DNA of 8,442 nucleotides from Halobacteria archaeon (lineage in GTDB: Archaea > Halobacteriota > Syntropharchaeia > Alkanophagales > Methanospirareceae). Made by a program: the position numbers and the translations under genes. Below, in pieces: positions 1-5,377 of this stretch (position 1 is the first letter of the stretch; each line of letters starts with the position of its first letter). Where the stretch lies: positions 1 through 8,442 of the forward strand of contig JAOZPO010000056.1 of assembly GCA_029932715.1 (NCBI GenBank), in the 5' to 3' direction. The notes below the pieces were generated by a model, which was not told the DNA's origin, ran no database searches, and worked only from the letters and a program-made list of their open reading frames with translations.

Positions 1-1106
1 CGAAGCGATTGGAGGAGAAACTGAAGACACCAGCGAAGATATATTACAAATGGGAGGGTGTCAGTCCGCCCGGTAGCCATAAGCCTAACACTGCGGTTGC
101 ACAGGCGTATTATAATATGAAAGAGGGCGTAGAGAGGATAGCGACGGAAACAGGAGCGGGACAGTGGGGCTCTGCACTTGCTTTTGGTACCATGCTCTTC
201 GGGTTGAAGTCTACAATATACATGGTTGCTGCAAGTTACGACCAGAAACCGTACCGAAGGGTAATGATGGAAACATGGAACGGAGAAGTATACAGAAGTC
301 CAAGCAAAAACACGGAATATGGGCGGCAATATCTACATAAGGAGCCGGATACCACCGGTAGTTTGGGTATCTCAATCTCAGAAGCGGTCGAGGATGCAGC
401 CACGCATGAAGGCACGAACTATGCACTGGGTTCTGTTCTGAATCATGTTATATTACACCAAACGGTAATAGGTCTGGAGGCGAAGCTCGCGTTTGAGCAG
501 ATAGACGAATATCCGGATATAATCTTTGGAAACGTAGGAGGTGGCAGTAATTTCAGTGGGGCTAGTTTCCCCTTCGTAGGCGATAAGCTGACAGGTAAAA
601 GACCGGACTTAAAAATCGTTGCTTGTGAACCGATGGCATGTCCAACGCTGACGAAAGGGTTGTATCTATATGATTTCGGCGACTGTGCAGGATTGACCCC
701 TCTGTTGAAGATGTTCACTTTAGGGCATACTTTCGTACCTCCACCGATACATGCAGGAGGGCTGAGATACCATGGCGATGCTCCTTTGCTCTGCAAGTTG
801 GTGAAGGACGGGTGGATAGATGCTGTGGCGTATCACCAAACCGAGATATTCAATGCTGCGAAGTTGTTTGCCGAGACGGAAGGGCATATAATAGCACCAG
901 AATCAGCGCACGAAGTGAAAGCGGTGATAGACGAAGCGTTGAGATGCAAGGAGGAAGGGCAGGAAGAGGTGATATACTTCAATAACTCAGGTCATGGGCA
1001 TTTCGACTTAGGGGCATACGATGCGTTTCTGAGTGGTAAGCTCGTGGATTACGAGTATCCCGCGGAATTGGTGAAACAGTCGCTGGCTAATCTGCCGGAG
1101 TTGTAA
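1..1106 (+). CDS. trpB: Tryptophan synthase beta chain, TrpB2 type (5' end missing)
   Basis: PLP enzyme that condenses indole with L-serine to make tryptophan in the cytoplasm. The frame is open from the left edge (codons AAG, CGA before position 9), so the TTG at 9 is not a real start. About 367 residues are visible; TrpB2 proteins are usually somewhat over 400, so roughly the first 70-80 are missing. Numbering from the codon at 9, the PLP lysine is K25 in GSHKPNTA, the catalytic glutamate E47 in [10 protein letters not shown], the PLP-phosphate loop GGGSN is 177-181, and the C-terminal [10 protein letters not shown] motif is near 325-334. The opening [18 protein letters not shown] and the long HxGG-containing middle are typical of TrpB2, not TrpB1. 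The stop is TAA at 1104. No trpA or other trp gene follows; a terminator lies about 160 bp downstream, so this is the last gene of its transcript. TrpB2 often acts independently of TrpA, possibly as a serine deaminase or indole-salvage enzyme; that role is family knowledge, not shown here. Confidence 0.94.
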   Translation, partial: KRLEEKLKTPAKIYYKWEGVSPPGSHKPNTAVAQAYYNMKEGVERIATETGAGQWGSALAFGTMLFGLKSTIYMVAASYDQKPYRRVMMETWNGEVYRSPSKNTEYGRQYLHKEPDTTGSLGISISEAVEDAATHEGTNYALGSVLNHVILHQTVIGLEAKLAFEQIDEYPDIIFGNVGGGSNFSGASFPFVGDKLTGKRPDLKIVACEPMACPTLTKGLYLYDFGDCAGLTPLLKMFTLGHTFVPPPIHAGGLRYHGDAPLLCKLVKDGWIDAVAYHQTEIFNAAKLFAETEGHIIAPESAHEVKAVIDEALRCKEEGQEEVIYFNNSGHGHFDLGAYDAFLSGKLVDYEYPAELVKQSLANLPEL

Positions 1107-1114
1107 ATAACGGC

Positions 1115-1237
1115 ATTCCTCCTTAAGCTCCGAAGCGGGTCCCTCACGGTTGACCCGGCACATTCCCTATGTTATGTTTATGCAGGGAATAGAACTATCT
1201 CAAGCATACAACTGAGTTTATAGGGGCGCAGGAGAAT
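1115..1237 (+). ncRNA. Possible branched RNA structure in the trpB2 3' region
   Basis: Three successive hairpins can be drawn by hand. H1 pairs CGGGTC (1136-1141) with GACCCG (1152-1157). H2 pairs ATTCCCT (1162-1168) with AGGGAAT (1184-1190). H3 pairs CTCA (1199-1202) with TGAG (1213-1216), extended by CTAT/ATAG across a three-base bulge. They are enclosed by ATTCCTCC (1115-1122) against GGAGAAT (1231-1237) with one bulged C. The result is a four-way junction followed about 27 nt later by an intrinsic-type terminator. It could be a structured 3' UTR of trpB2 or a small RNA processed from it. I do not recognise a known family, and it is not a tRNA. No folding energy or conservation could be computed, so the call rests on pairing alone. 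Confidence 0.3.
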
Positions 1238-1263
1238 AGTGATAAACAGAACTATAATTTTTG

Positions 1264-1304
1264 CCCCCAAAAAACCGATGTAGTTTCTTGGGGGTTATTT
1301 TTAT
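1264..1304 (+). terminator. Hairpin plus T-rich tail, intrinsic-type terminator
   Basis: A 12-base arm, CCCCCAAAAAAC (1264-1275), pairs with GTTTCTTGGGGG (1283-1294) with a single A/C-type mismatch and a 7-base loop CGATGTA. It is followed at once by TTATTTTTAT (1295-1304). The T-rich tract lies only on the plus-strand exit side, so it fits the end of the trpB2 transcript, about 160 bp past its stop. Archaeal termination mostly needs just the T tract, so the strong hairpin is more than usually required. Confidence 0.75.
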
Positions 1305-1313
1305 CCGATTTGA

Positions 1314-1331
1314 TATTTAAAAGCTTATGTG
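1314..1331 (+). promoter_or_regulatory. TATA-like promoter for a short transcript
   Basis: An AT-rich stretch TATTTAAAAGCTTATGTG looks like an archaeal TFB/TBP site, with an A-rich BRE-like part followed by CTTATGTG. A start about 26 bp past the box would fall near 1350-1356, at the ATG at 1356, giving a leaderless or nearly leaderless transcript. It sits just after the trpB2 terminator, as a separate transcription unit would need. The assignment is by eye only. Confidence 0.35.
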
Positions 1332-1337
1332 TTATCT

Positions 1338-1350
1338 GTTACAATGTAAC
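1338..1350. promoter_or_regulatory. 13-bp palindrome, possible operator
   Basis: GTTACA-A-TGTAAC is a perfect inverted repeat with 6-bp arms around one base. It lies between the TATA-like box (1314-1331) and the expected start near 1353, where a bound repressor would block the transcription machinery. The same layout, with a different palindrome, is seen in front of secD (5059-5073). The symmetry is directly visible; binding by a regulator is inferred. Confidence 0.45.
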
Positions 1351-1355
1351 AACTG

Positions 1356-1589
1356 ATGAGAAAGGATAGAGTAATAGTAACAGGGATAGATGTGATGCAG
1401 GGCGCGTGGAACACATTGCGAACAACTCAAAAAACATTGAACTGACAAAGTCCATGTACAATATCGCATGCATTGTTTAAATCACAAATGGATAAGAACT
1501 TTGGAAAAGTGCGCGAATTAGCTATTAAAAAGACTATTGTAGGCAGTATTGTAGGAAATATAATGATTTTTAAAGGCGTCACATCGTAA
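1356..1589 (+). pseudogene. Short reading frame split by one in-frame TGA (unrecognised)
   Basis: An ATG at 1356, 5 bp past the palindrome, opens a 29-codon frame beginning MRKDRVIVTG and ending at TGA (1443-1445). The same frame then stays open through 47 more codons, including an ATG at 1488, to TAA at 1587. The second part ends with a hydrophobic stretch (TIVGSIVGNIMIF). It could be a 77-codon small protein gene broken by one nonsense change, two separate micro-ORFs (1356-1445 and 1488-1589), or chance openness. I recognise no family in either half. The promoter-like sequence directly upstream is the main reason to list it. There is no Shine-Dalgarno sequence before either ATG. The 77 bp from 1590 to the end of the convergent HcyBio gene contain only an ATTTAAAT palindromic AT box at 1596-1603. 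Confidence 0.25.
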
Positions 1590-1666
1590 GATTGGATTTA
1601 AATAGAGTGATGATGGTGGGTTTAAGTGATACAGGAAACTACCTTTGATGTTAGAGTATTGCTCAC

Positions 1667-3190
1667 TCATAGTTTCCAGTTCCATCTCTTCCTTCTTCCT
1701 ATCAGTTTGCTTATCTCATCGCTTGTCACCACCCCGAGGACTTTCCTATCACTGTCTATAACGGGCAGTGCGGAGATATTGTACTTATCCAACTTCCTTA
1801 TCACCAGTTCAAGCGGCTCATCCAAATCCGCTGTCATTACTCTCCTTGTCATTATTTCCGCTAATTCCACGTCCCGCTTCGCCACGGCAGAGGATATATC
1901 CCAGGCTGTTACTATCCCCACGAGTTTATCCTCCGCGGACACAACAGGGATATGCGTAAACTGTGTCTCCATTATCAATTTAGCTGCATCTGCTATACTC
2001 GCAGCTTCGCTTATCGCTTCCACTTCTCTTGTTATCACGTCCTTTACCAGAGGGAGCTCTCTCGTCTGTTTCATCGGTTTGACGGCAATATCCGCTGGCA
2101 ATCGCTCTACGGGTAGCGAGACAAGAAATTCCGCGCTTTCTACACTCCGTTTCAACTCCTCTGCTACTTTATTCGCCATAAAAATACTGGATAAGGACGA
2201 AGTCAGCACTTCTTTACCGTCTATATCAATCATACCGGATTTCAGCTCCTCGTATGTTACTTTTCTCAATACCGGCCGGTCACGTCTGCCGAGACCATAA
2301 TCGAGCACGTCCGTAACGATATCAGCATCTCTTATCGCTGTCTTCTTCGCTATTCCCGCATTCAATACCGGTATCGGTATTCCAATACCAACATACAGAG
2401 TCACGCCATAGCCATAGAACGAGGCTCCTCGTATGTATTCTGCACTCATATCCTTCATGTTACCGGTGACCATCAAAGTAGCATAGCCATTACCGGAATT
2501 GTACTGGGTACCTATTCCCACTACATACCCTTGTGAACCGCAGAGGAATATCCGCGTTCCCGGCCCGATGGTCTCGAAATCAGGGTCGTTTACAAGTGGC
2601 GATAGCGCGCCTGCACCCGAATAATTCACATTACGGTAATTCGGCAGTAACGTGCCCATGTAAGTGTATAATGTCCTTTCTGTTGAGTTTACCGCGGCAT
2701 CATACCTTTGATATGAATTTCTCGGATTTAGCATAATCGCCTGATTCAAATCATCGAGCGTGATGGTTGTGTCTATCTCTTTACGGGGATAACAGTCAGT
2801 GGTATAGCTGGTAGCTCTCAGGTCTATCTGCTTACCAGCCACTAAATCCTCTATTACGTGTCCGCCGCCATATTCAGCTCCTTTATCCTCTGATAATTGC
2901 GCGGCACCCAGATACGCATCAACCGCTGCAATTCCCGTATATGCCTCTACCTCGTTAAGCCAAACCTTTTGCATCTTTATCGGCGGGTCTGCATGACCGA
3001 AGTTGAAGAACACGCCTGAAGAGCACATGGCACCAAAAGTACCGGTGGTTACCACATCCACTTCCTTCGCCGCTCCTTCCACACCCTGTTCCTCTACTAT
3101 CTCGCTCATTCTGTCCGCAGTTACTACGCAAACACTGCCGTCCCTGATCTTACCATTTATCTCTTCTATGCTCTTCACCGTCTTTGTCAT
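1667..3190 (-). CDS. Homocysteine biosynthesis protein (HcyBio/DUF39) with C-terminal CBS pair
   Basis: 507 residues. The N-terminal ~375 residues are the HcyBio (DUF39) domain; the C-terminus holds two CBS domains (about 383-440 and 444-499) that usually bind adenine nucleotides or S-adenosylmethionine-type ligands. The architecture matches Methanosarcina MA1821, which acts with a NIL/ferredoxin protein (MA1822) to turn aspartate semialdehyde plus a sulfur source into homocysteine. Two cysteines, C56 (GAMCSSG) and C133 (TTDCYP), lie 77 residues apart, the same spacing I recall for the persulfide-forming Cys54/Cys131 of MA1821. Other family-like stretches are GHADPPIKMQKVWLNEVEAY (66-85), EYGGGHVIEDL (106-116) and LCGSQGYVVGIGTQY (216-230). 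The start is ATG at 3190 with no clear ribosome binding site. secD lies 119 bp upstream on the same strand; the gap has TATA-like boxes, so the gene may have its own promoter. The NIL/ferredoxin partner gene is not in the window. Confidence 0.93.
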   Translation of the reverse strand: MTKTVKSIEEINGKIRDGSVCVVTADRMSEIVEEQGVEGAAKEVDVVTTGTFGAMCSSGVFFNFGHADPPIKMQKVWLNEVEAYTGIAAVDAYLGAAQLSEDKGAEYGGGHVIEDLVAGKQIDLRATSYTTDCYPRKEIDTTITLDDLNQAIMLNPRNSYQRYDAAVNSTERTLYTYMGTLLPNYRNVNYSGAGALSPLVNDPDFETIGPGTRIFLCGSQGYVVGIGTQYNSGNGYATLMVTGNMKDMSAEYIRGASFYGYGVTLYVGIGIPIPVLNAGIAKKTAIRDADIVTDVLDYGLGRRDRPVLRKVTYEELKSGMIDIDGKEVLTSSLSSIFMANKVAEELKRSVESAEFLVSLPVERLPADIAVKPMKQTRELPLVKDVITREVEAISEAASIADAAKLIMETQFTHIPVVSAEDKLVGIVTAWDISSAVAKRDVELAEIMTRRVMTADLDEPLELVIRKLDKYNISALPVIDSDRKVLGVVTSDEISKLIGRRKRWNWKL

Positions 3191-3216
3191 ACTACATAGA
3201 GTGTACGAGATAAGTG

Positions 3217-3261
3217 CTTTAAAATCTTACACCTTTTTGCCTGTTCTCCCTTCCTTTTATA
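3217..3261 (-). promoter_or_regulatory. Candidate promoter(s) of the HcyBio gene
   Basis: Read on the minus strand, the gap between secD and the HcyBio gene has two TATA-like boxes. TATAAAAG (3254-3261) would start a transcript with a leader of about 40 nt. GATTTTAAAG (3217-3226) would start close to the ATG at 3190. A short imperfect inverted repeat TACA-N5-TGTA (3193-3205) sits between the second box and the start codon. No terminator-like hairpin is seen after secD, so read-through from secD is also possible. Confidence 0.35.
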
Positions 3262-3309
3262 GTAGACCCATTTAGAATCATACTGAATGTAGGAGATAAT
3301 CGTAGTAGA

Positions 3310-5031
3310 CTAAAGTATCGCTTCTAATATCCTTGCATAAGCCGGGCGCGTAATAAAAATGCCTATTAGTAGACCCACAATCGTTACAATCGCGAAACCA
3401 CGTAAAGTGCCAAGCGCCATGAAAGCAAGTGCCAGCATTGCCACGATGGTGGTAGTAGCAGAAACGAAGATAATACCAAACGCGAACGAGATACGTTTAC
3501 GGTACATGCTTGTAGAGGAACGTCCACCGGAAAGTACTTCGTCTGTTATTATCACCAACTGATCCACACCCGTGCCTATAACCGCTATTATCCCTGCGAT
3601 ACTCGGCAAGTCCAGCTCCCATTTTATCACTGCTGCAAATCCTAATATCAGGATTATTTCACTGGAAAGGGCAATGAACATCGGAAAACCGATCTTCTTC
3701 TCTCGGTATCGCAAGAAGACGATAAGAGTAACGGAAACAAGAGCAAGTAAAGCGGCAATTGCTGCACCAGTCTTGAATTTCGCACCTAAATACGCTGGAA
3801 CTTCACCTGAGCCGATAATCTTTACATTTACCGGTAATGCACCTGCTTTCAGGTGTATTATCAACTCCCGCGCCCTTTTCAAACCCTCAGTTCCTACTCC
3901 CGTCTGAGATATTAAACTGTAACGAGGTTCGGTTCGCAGGTCTTCTGCAAGTTCTGGTGCGAGTGGTCCACTGTACACAACCACATCGTCAAGCAGCATT
4001 ATGAGCTCGTGGTTATCTCGATCGTCTAATGCGCCGTATTTTATCGCAGCATCTCGTAATGCTTCTGCTCCCTTCTTTGTTAATGTAAAAGGTGCGCCCC
4101 ATGCTGACTTCTCGTTGCTTCTCTCCGGAACCATCCTCACGCTCTGTATCCCTTCACTGCCGTAAACGACATGCGCGGTGATATTGTCTATCTCTACTAA
4201 TCGCTGACCTTCTGTTACATCTTCTCCCGTGCCATTAGTCTGTATCCGTATCTCAAACTTACCGGGATTGCCAACCAAGCTCTTCGCGGTTTTTATGTCT
4301 ATACCTGCTAAGTCCACGACCATGAGGTTGTTTCCCACGGTTCTTATGGTAGTGCTCGCTAATCCAAGCATATTTAACTTCGTATCTATTATTTGCCGGG
4401 TCTCGTCTCTCGTTCCTCGTGTTATACCCTCTTCAAAGTAGTCTGTACCGTCTGGTCGCTTCGCTATACTCCCATTGATCCCTTTTAACACCTCTGCCAA
4501 CTGCTCCTCTGTTACTGTCTTCCGTATCTCATATTCATACACTCCCTCTTCTTTCGTCGCGTAAGTACCAACTTCTGCATCCAGCGCATCTTCGAGGAAA
4601 GAGGCAACTTCGCTCCTATTGCCCTCTGCGTCTATTCTGACAAGTGTACCTTCTAATTTCAACTGTAGCGACGAGCCACCCACTAAGTCCAGACCAAACC
4701 GTAAATTACCATCTATGCCGGCGCCGGAGAAAAATGGGTCCCCATTAGCTCTCTTAGCTATGCTTCCATTAATCTTCTTTAAGACATTGGATAAACGCTC
4801 TTTCGAAATACCTGGTCTAATTTCATATATCTCGTCTCCATGATGACCTACATTCCTGTTCAGTTCTTTTTCAAGAAAAGTGGAAACAGCACTCCCATTA
4901 ATGTCAGCATGTATCTTGGCTGTGACTGGCGGCTGCGGATACACGTAGATAACAACAATAGCGAATAAAACGAGCAGTAGCAACGCCATTACTCTCATGT
5001 CACTCAATAATCCCCTTCCCCCTTTCTTCAT
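3310..5031 (-). CDS. secD: Protein translocase subunit SecD (archaeal), with duplicated ectodomain segment
   Basis: 573 residues. SecD works with SecF beside the SecYEG channel, using the ion gradient to help release exported proteins on the outer face. TM1 is about 14-31; a large extracellular region follows (about 32-420); TM2-TM6 are about 421-440, 447-468, 474-495, 515-537 and 544-562. The family motif FGLDLVGG is at 112-119, the pre-TM2 motif AGALPVNVKIIGSGEVPAYLG at 396-416, and IGTGVDQLVIITDE in TM4 (485-498) carries the conserved polar residues. A segment before the FGLDLVGG motif (about 43-106) resembles the one after it (about 134-203), with INGSIAKR identical at 87-94 and 185-192, so TM1 and the motif are about 80 residues apart. 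Six N-glycosylation sequons are in the ectodomain. The start is ATG at 5031; no close Shine-Dalgarno is seen. secF, normally adjacent, is absent on both sides here. Confidence 0.94.
   Translation of the reverse strand: MKKGGRGLLSDMRVMALLLLVLFAIVVIYVYPQPPVTAKIHADINGSAVSTFLEKELNRNVGHHGDEIYEIRPGISKERLSNVLKKINGSIAKRANGDPFFSGAGIDGNLRFGLDLVGGSSLQLKLEGTLVRIDAEGNRSEVASFLEDALDAEVGTYATKEEGVYEYEIRKTVTEEQLAEVLKGINGSIAKRPDGTDYFEEGITRGTRDETRQIIDTKLNMLGLASTTIRTVGNNLMVVDLAGIDIKTAKSLVGNPGKFEIRIQTNGTGEDVTEGQRLVEIDNITAHVVYGSEGIQSVRMVPERSNEKSAWGAPFTLTKKGAEALRDAAIKYGALDDRDNHELIMLLDDVVVYSGPLAPELAEDLRTEPRYSLISQTGVGTEGLKRARELIIHLKAGALPVNVKIIGSGEVPAYLGAKFKTGAAIAALLALVSVTLIVFLRYREKKIGFPMFIALSSEIILILGFAAVIKWELDLPSIAGIIAVIGTGVDQLVIITDEVLSGGRSSTSMYRKRISFAFGIIFVSATTTIVAMLALAFMALGTLRGFAIVTIVGLLIGIFITRPAYARILEAIL
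4423..4632 (-). repeat. SecD ectodomain repeat, copy 2 (residues ~134-203)
   Basis: This copy lies after the FGLDLVGG motif, in the usual position of the SecD P1 head region. It has the pattern N-x-S, FLE(D)xL, YEIR, T/S-EE-L, VLKxINGSIAKR, G-x-x-F/Y-F, EGI. Over the shared 8-residue core, 5 of 8 codons differ from copy 1 only synonymously, which shows an old duplication kept under selection and not a recent DNA-level repeat. Confidence 0.6.
4714..4905 (-). repeat. SecD ectodomain repeat, copy 1 (residues ~43-106)
   Basis: This copy lies between TM1 and the FGLDLVGG motif, where SecD proteins normally have only a short linker (family knowledge). It shares with copy 2 the order NGS, FLEKEL, YEIR, SKERL, VLKKINGSIAKR, NGDPFF, GI. 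The offset between the two INGSIAKR cores is exactly 98 residues. Confidence 0.6.
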
Positions 5032-5058
5032 TGCTTCTTTTCTGTCCCTTACTCCTTA

Positions 5059-5073
5059 TGCAACATAGTTGCA
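5059..5073. promoter_or_regulatory. 15-bp palindrome at the secD promoter, possible operator
   Basis: TGCAAC-ATA-GTTGCA is a perfect 6-bp-arm inverted repeat. It sits just downstream, in the secD direction, of the TATA-like sequence at 5079-5100, about where transcription of secD would begin. The position suits a repressor or autoregulatory site. A second, weaker inverted repeat, CTTGT-N6-ACAAG, lies farther upstream at 5122-5137. Confidence 0.45.
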
Positions 5074-5078
5074 GAATC

Positions 5079-5100
5079 ATATAAGCTTGATATTTTAAAT
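5079..5100 (-). promoter_or_regulatory. Candidate secD promoter
   Basis: On the minus strand this reads ATTTAAAATATCAAGC then TTATATG, giving two possible TATA elements (5092-5099 and 5079-5086). Either would place the transcript start between about 5055 and 5070, leaving a leader of roughly 25-40 nt before the ATG at 5031. The AAGCTTAT core is shared with the candidate promoter at 1314-1331. Confidence 0.4.
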
Positions 5101-5212
5101 AGATGATATTATATTTGCTATCTTGTACTATAACAAGTGTATATTTCCCATTTAAACGACAGCATTAATAGAATATATAGGATGGGATCTATGACATATA
5201 TGGTGATATGAC

Positions 5213-5335
5213 GATGATCCAAATGTTATCTCCGAAATCGGGAAAATTGTTGAAAAGAGGCATGAGATGATATTAGCACATGAGTAGTTTGGAGTGGAAA
5301 TAAAGGATATATATGCTGAAAAAGTACTTGTTATC
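5213..5335 (+). pseudogene. Possible remnant of a HEPN/HepT-like (DUF86) gene
   Basis: One plus-strand frame reads DDPNVISEIGKIVEKRHE, then MILAHE, a TAG stop (5285-5287), then FGVEIKDIYAEKVLVIV. If the TAG replaces a Tyr codon, the HE[Y]FGVEI core matches the HExFGVD signature of DUF86/HepT-type HEPN ribonuclease toxins, and an R-x6-H spacing precedes it. The same frame has stops at 5192 and 5204 just upstream and no start codon, so nothing functional can be made. No MNT-type nucleotidyltransferase antitoxin is visible nearby. The match is short and by eye; it could be chance. The rest of 5032-5377 holds the secD promoter region and palindromes, and I see no other gene there. Confidence 0.25.
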
Positions 5336-5377
5336 GTACAGTTGTTTGTGCTGGAGTGCATTTGTATGCATGTGCAT

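Noticed and set aside
1107..1260. tRNA or tRNA-like gene suggested by the three-hairpin shape.
   Set aside because: No T-loop GTTCRA-type sequence, no anticodon-stem geometry and loops of the wrong size.
1353..1445. C/D box RNA: CTGATGA (1353-1359) and CTGA (1442-1445).
   Set aside because: About 93 nt apart, longer than archaeal C/D RNAs, and no good C'/D' pair lies at the right spacing.
1626..2300. 224-codon plus-strand frame opposite the 3' part of the HcyBio gene, with an AT box (ATTTAAAT, 1596-1603) at a suitable distance.
   Set aside because: Its Ser/Ile/Leu-rich translation is what the reverse complement of a coding gene gives; no family is recognisable, and the opposite strand has an unmistakable CBS-domain protein.
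3261..3377. 10-bp direct repeat AGTAGACCCA at 3261-3270 and 3368-3377.
   Set aside because: Only two copies, one inside the secD coding region; no insertion-element features around them, so chance is most likely.
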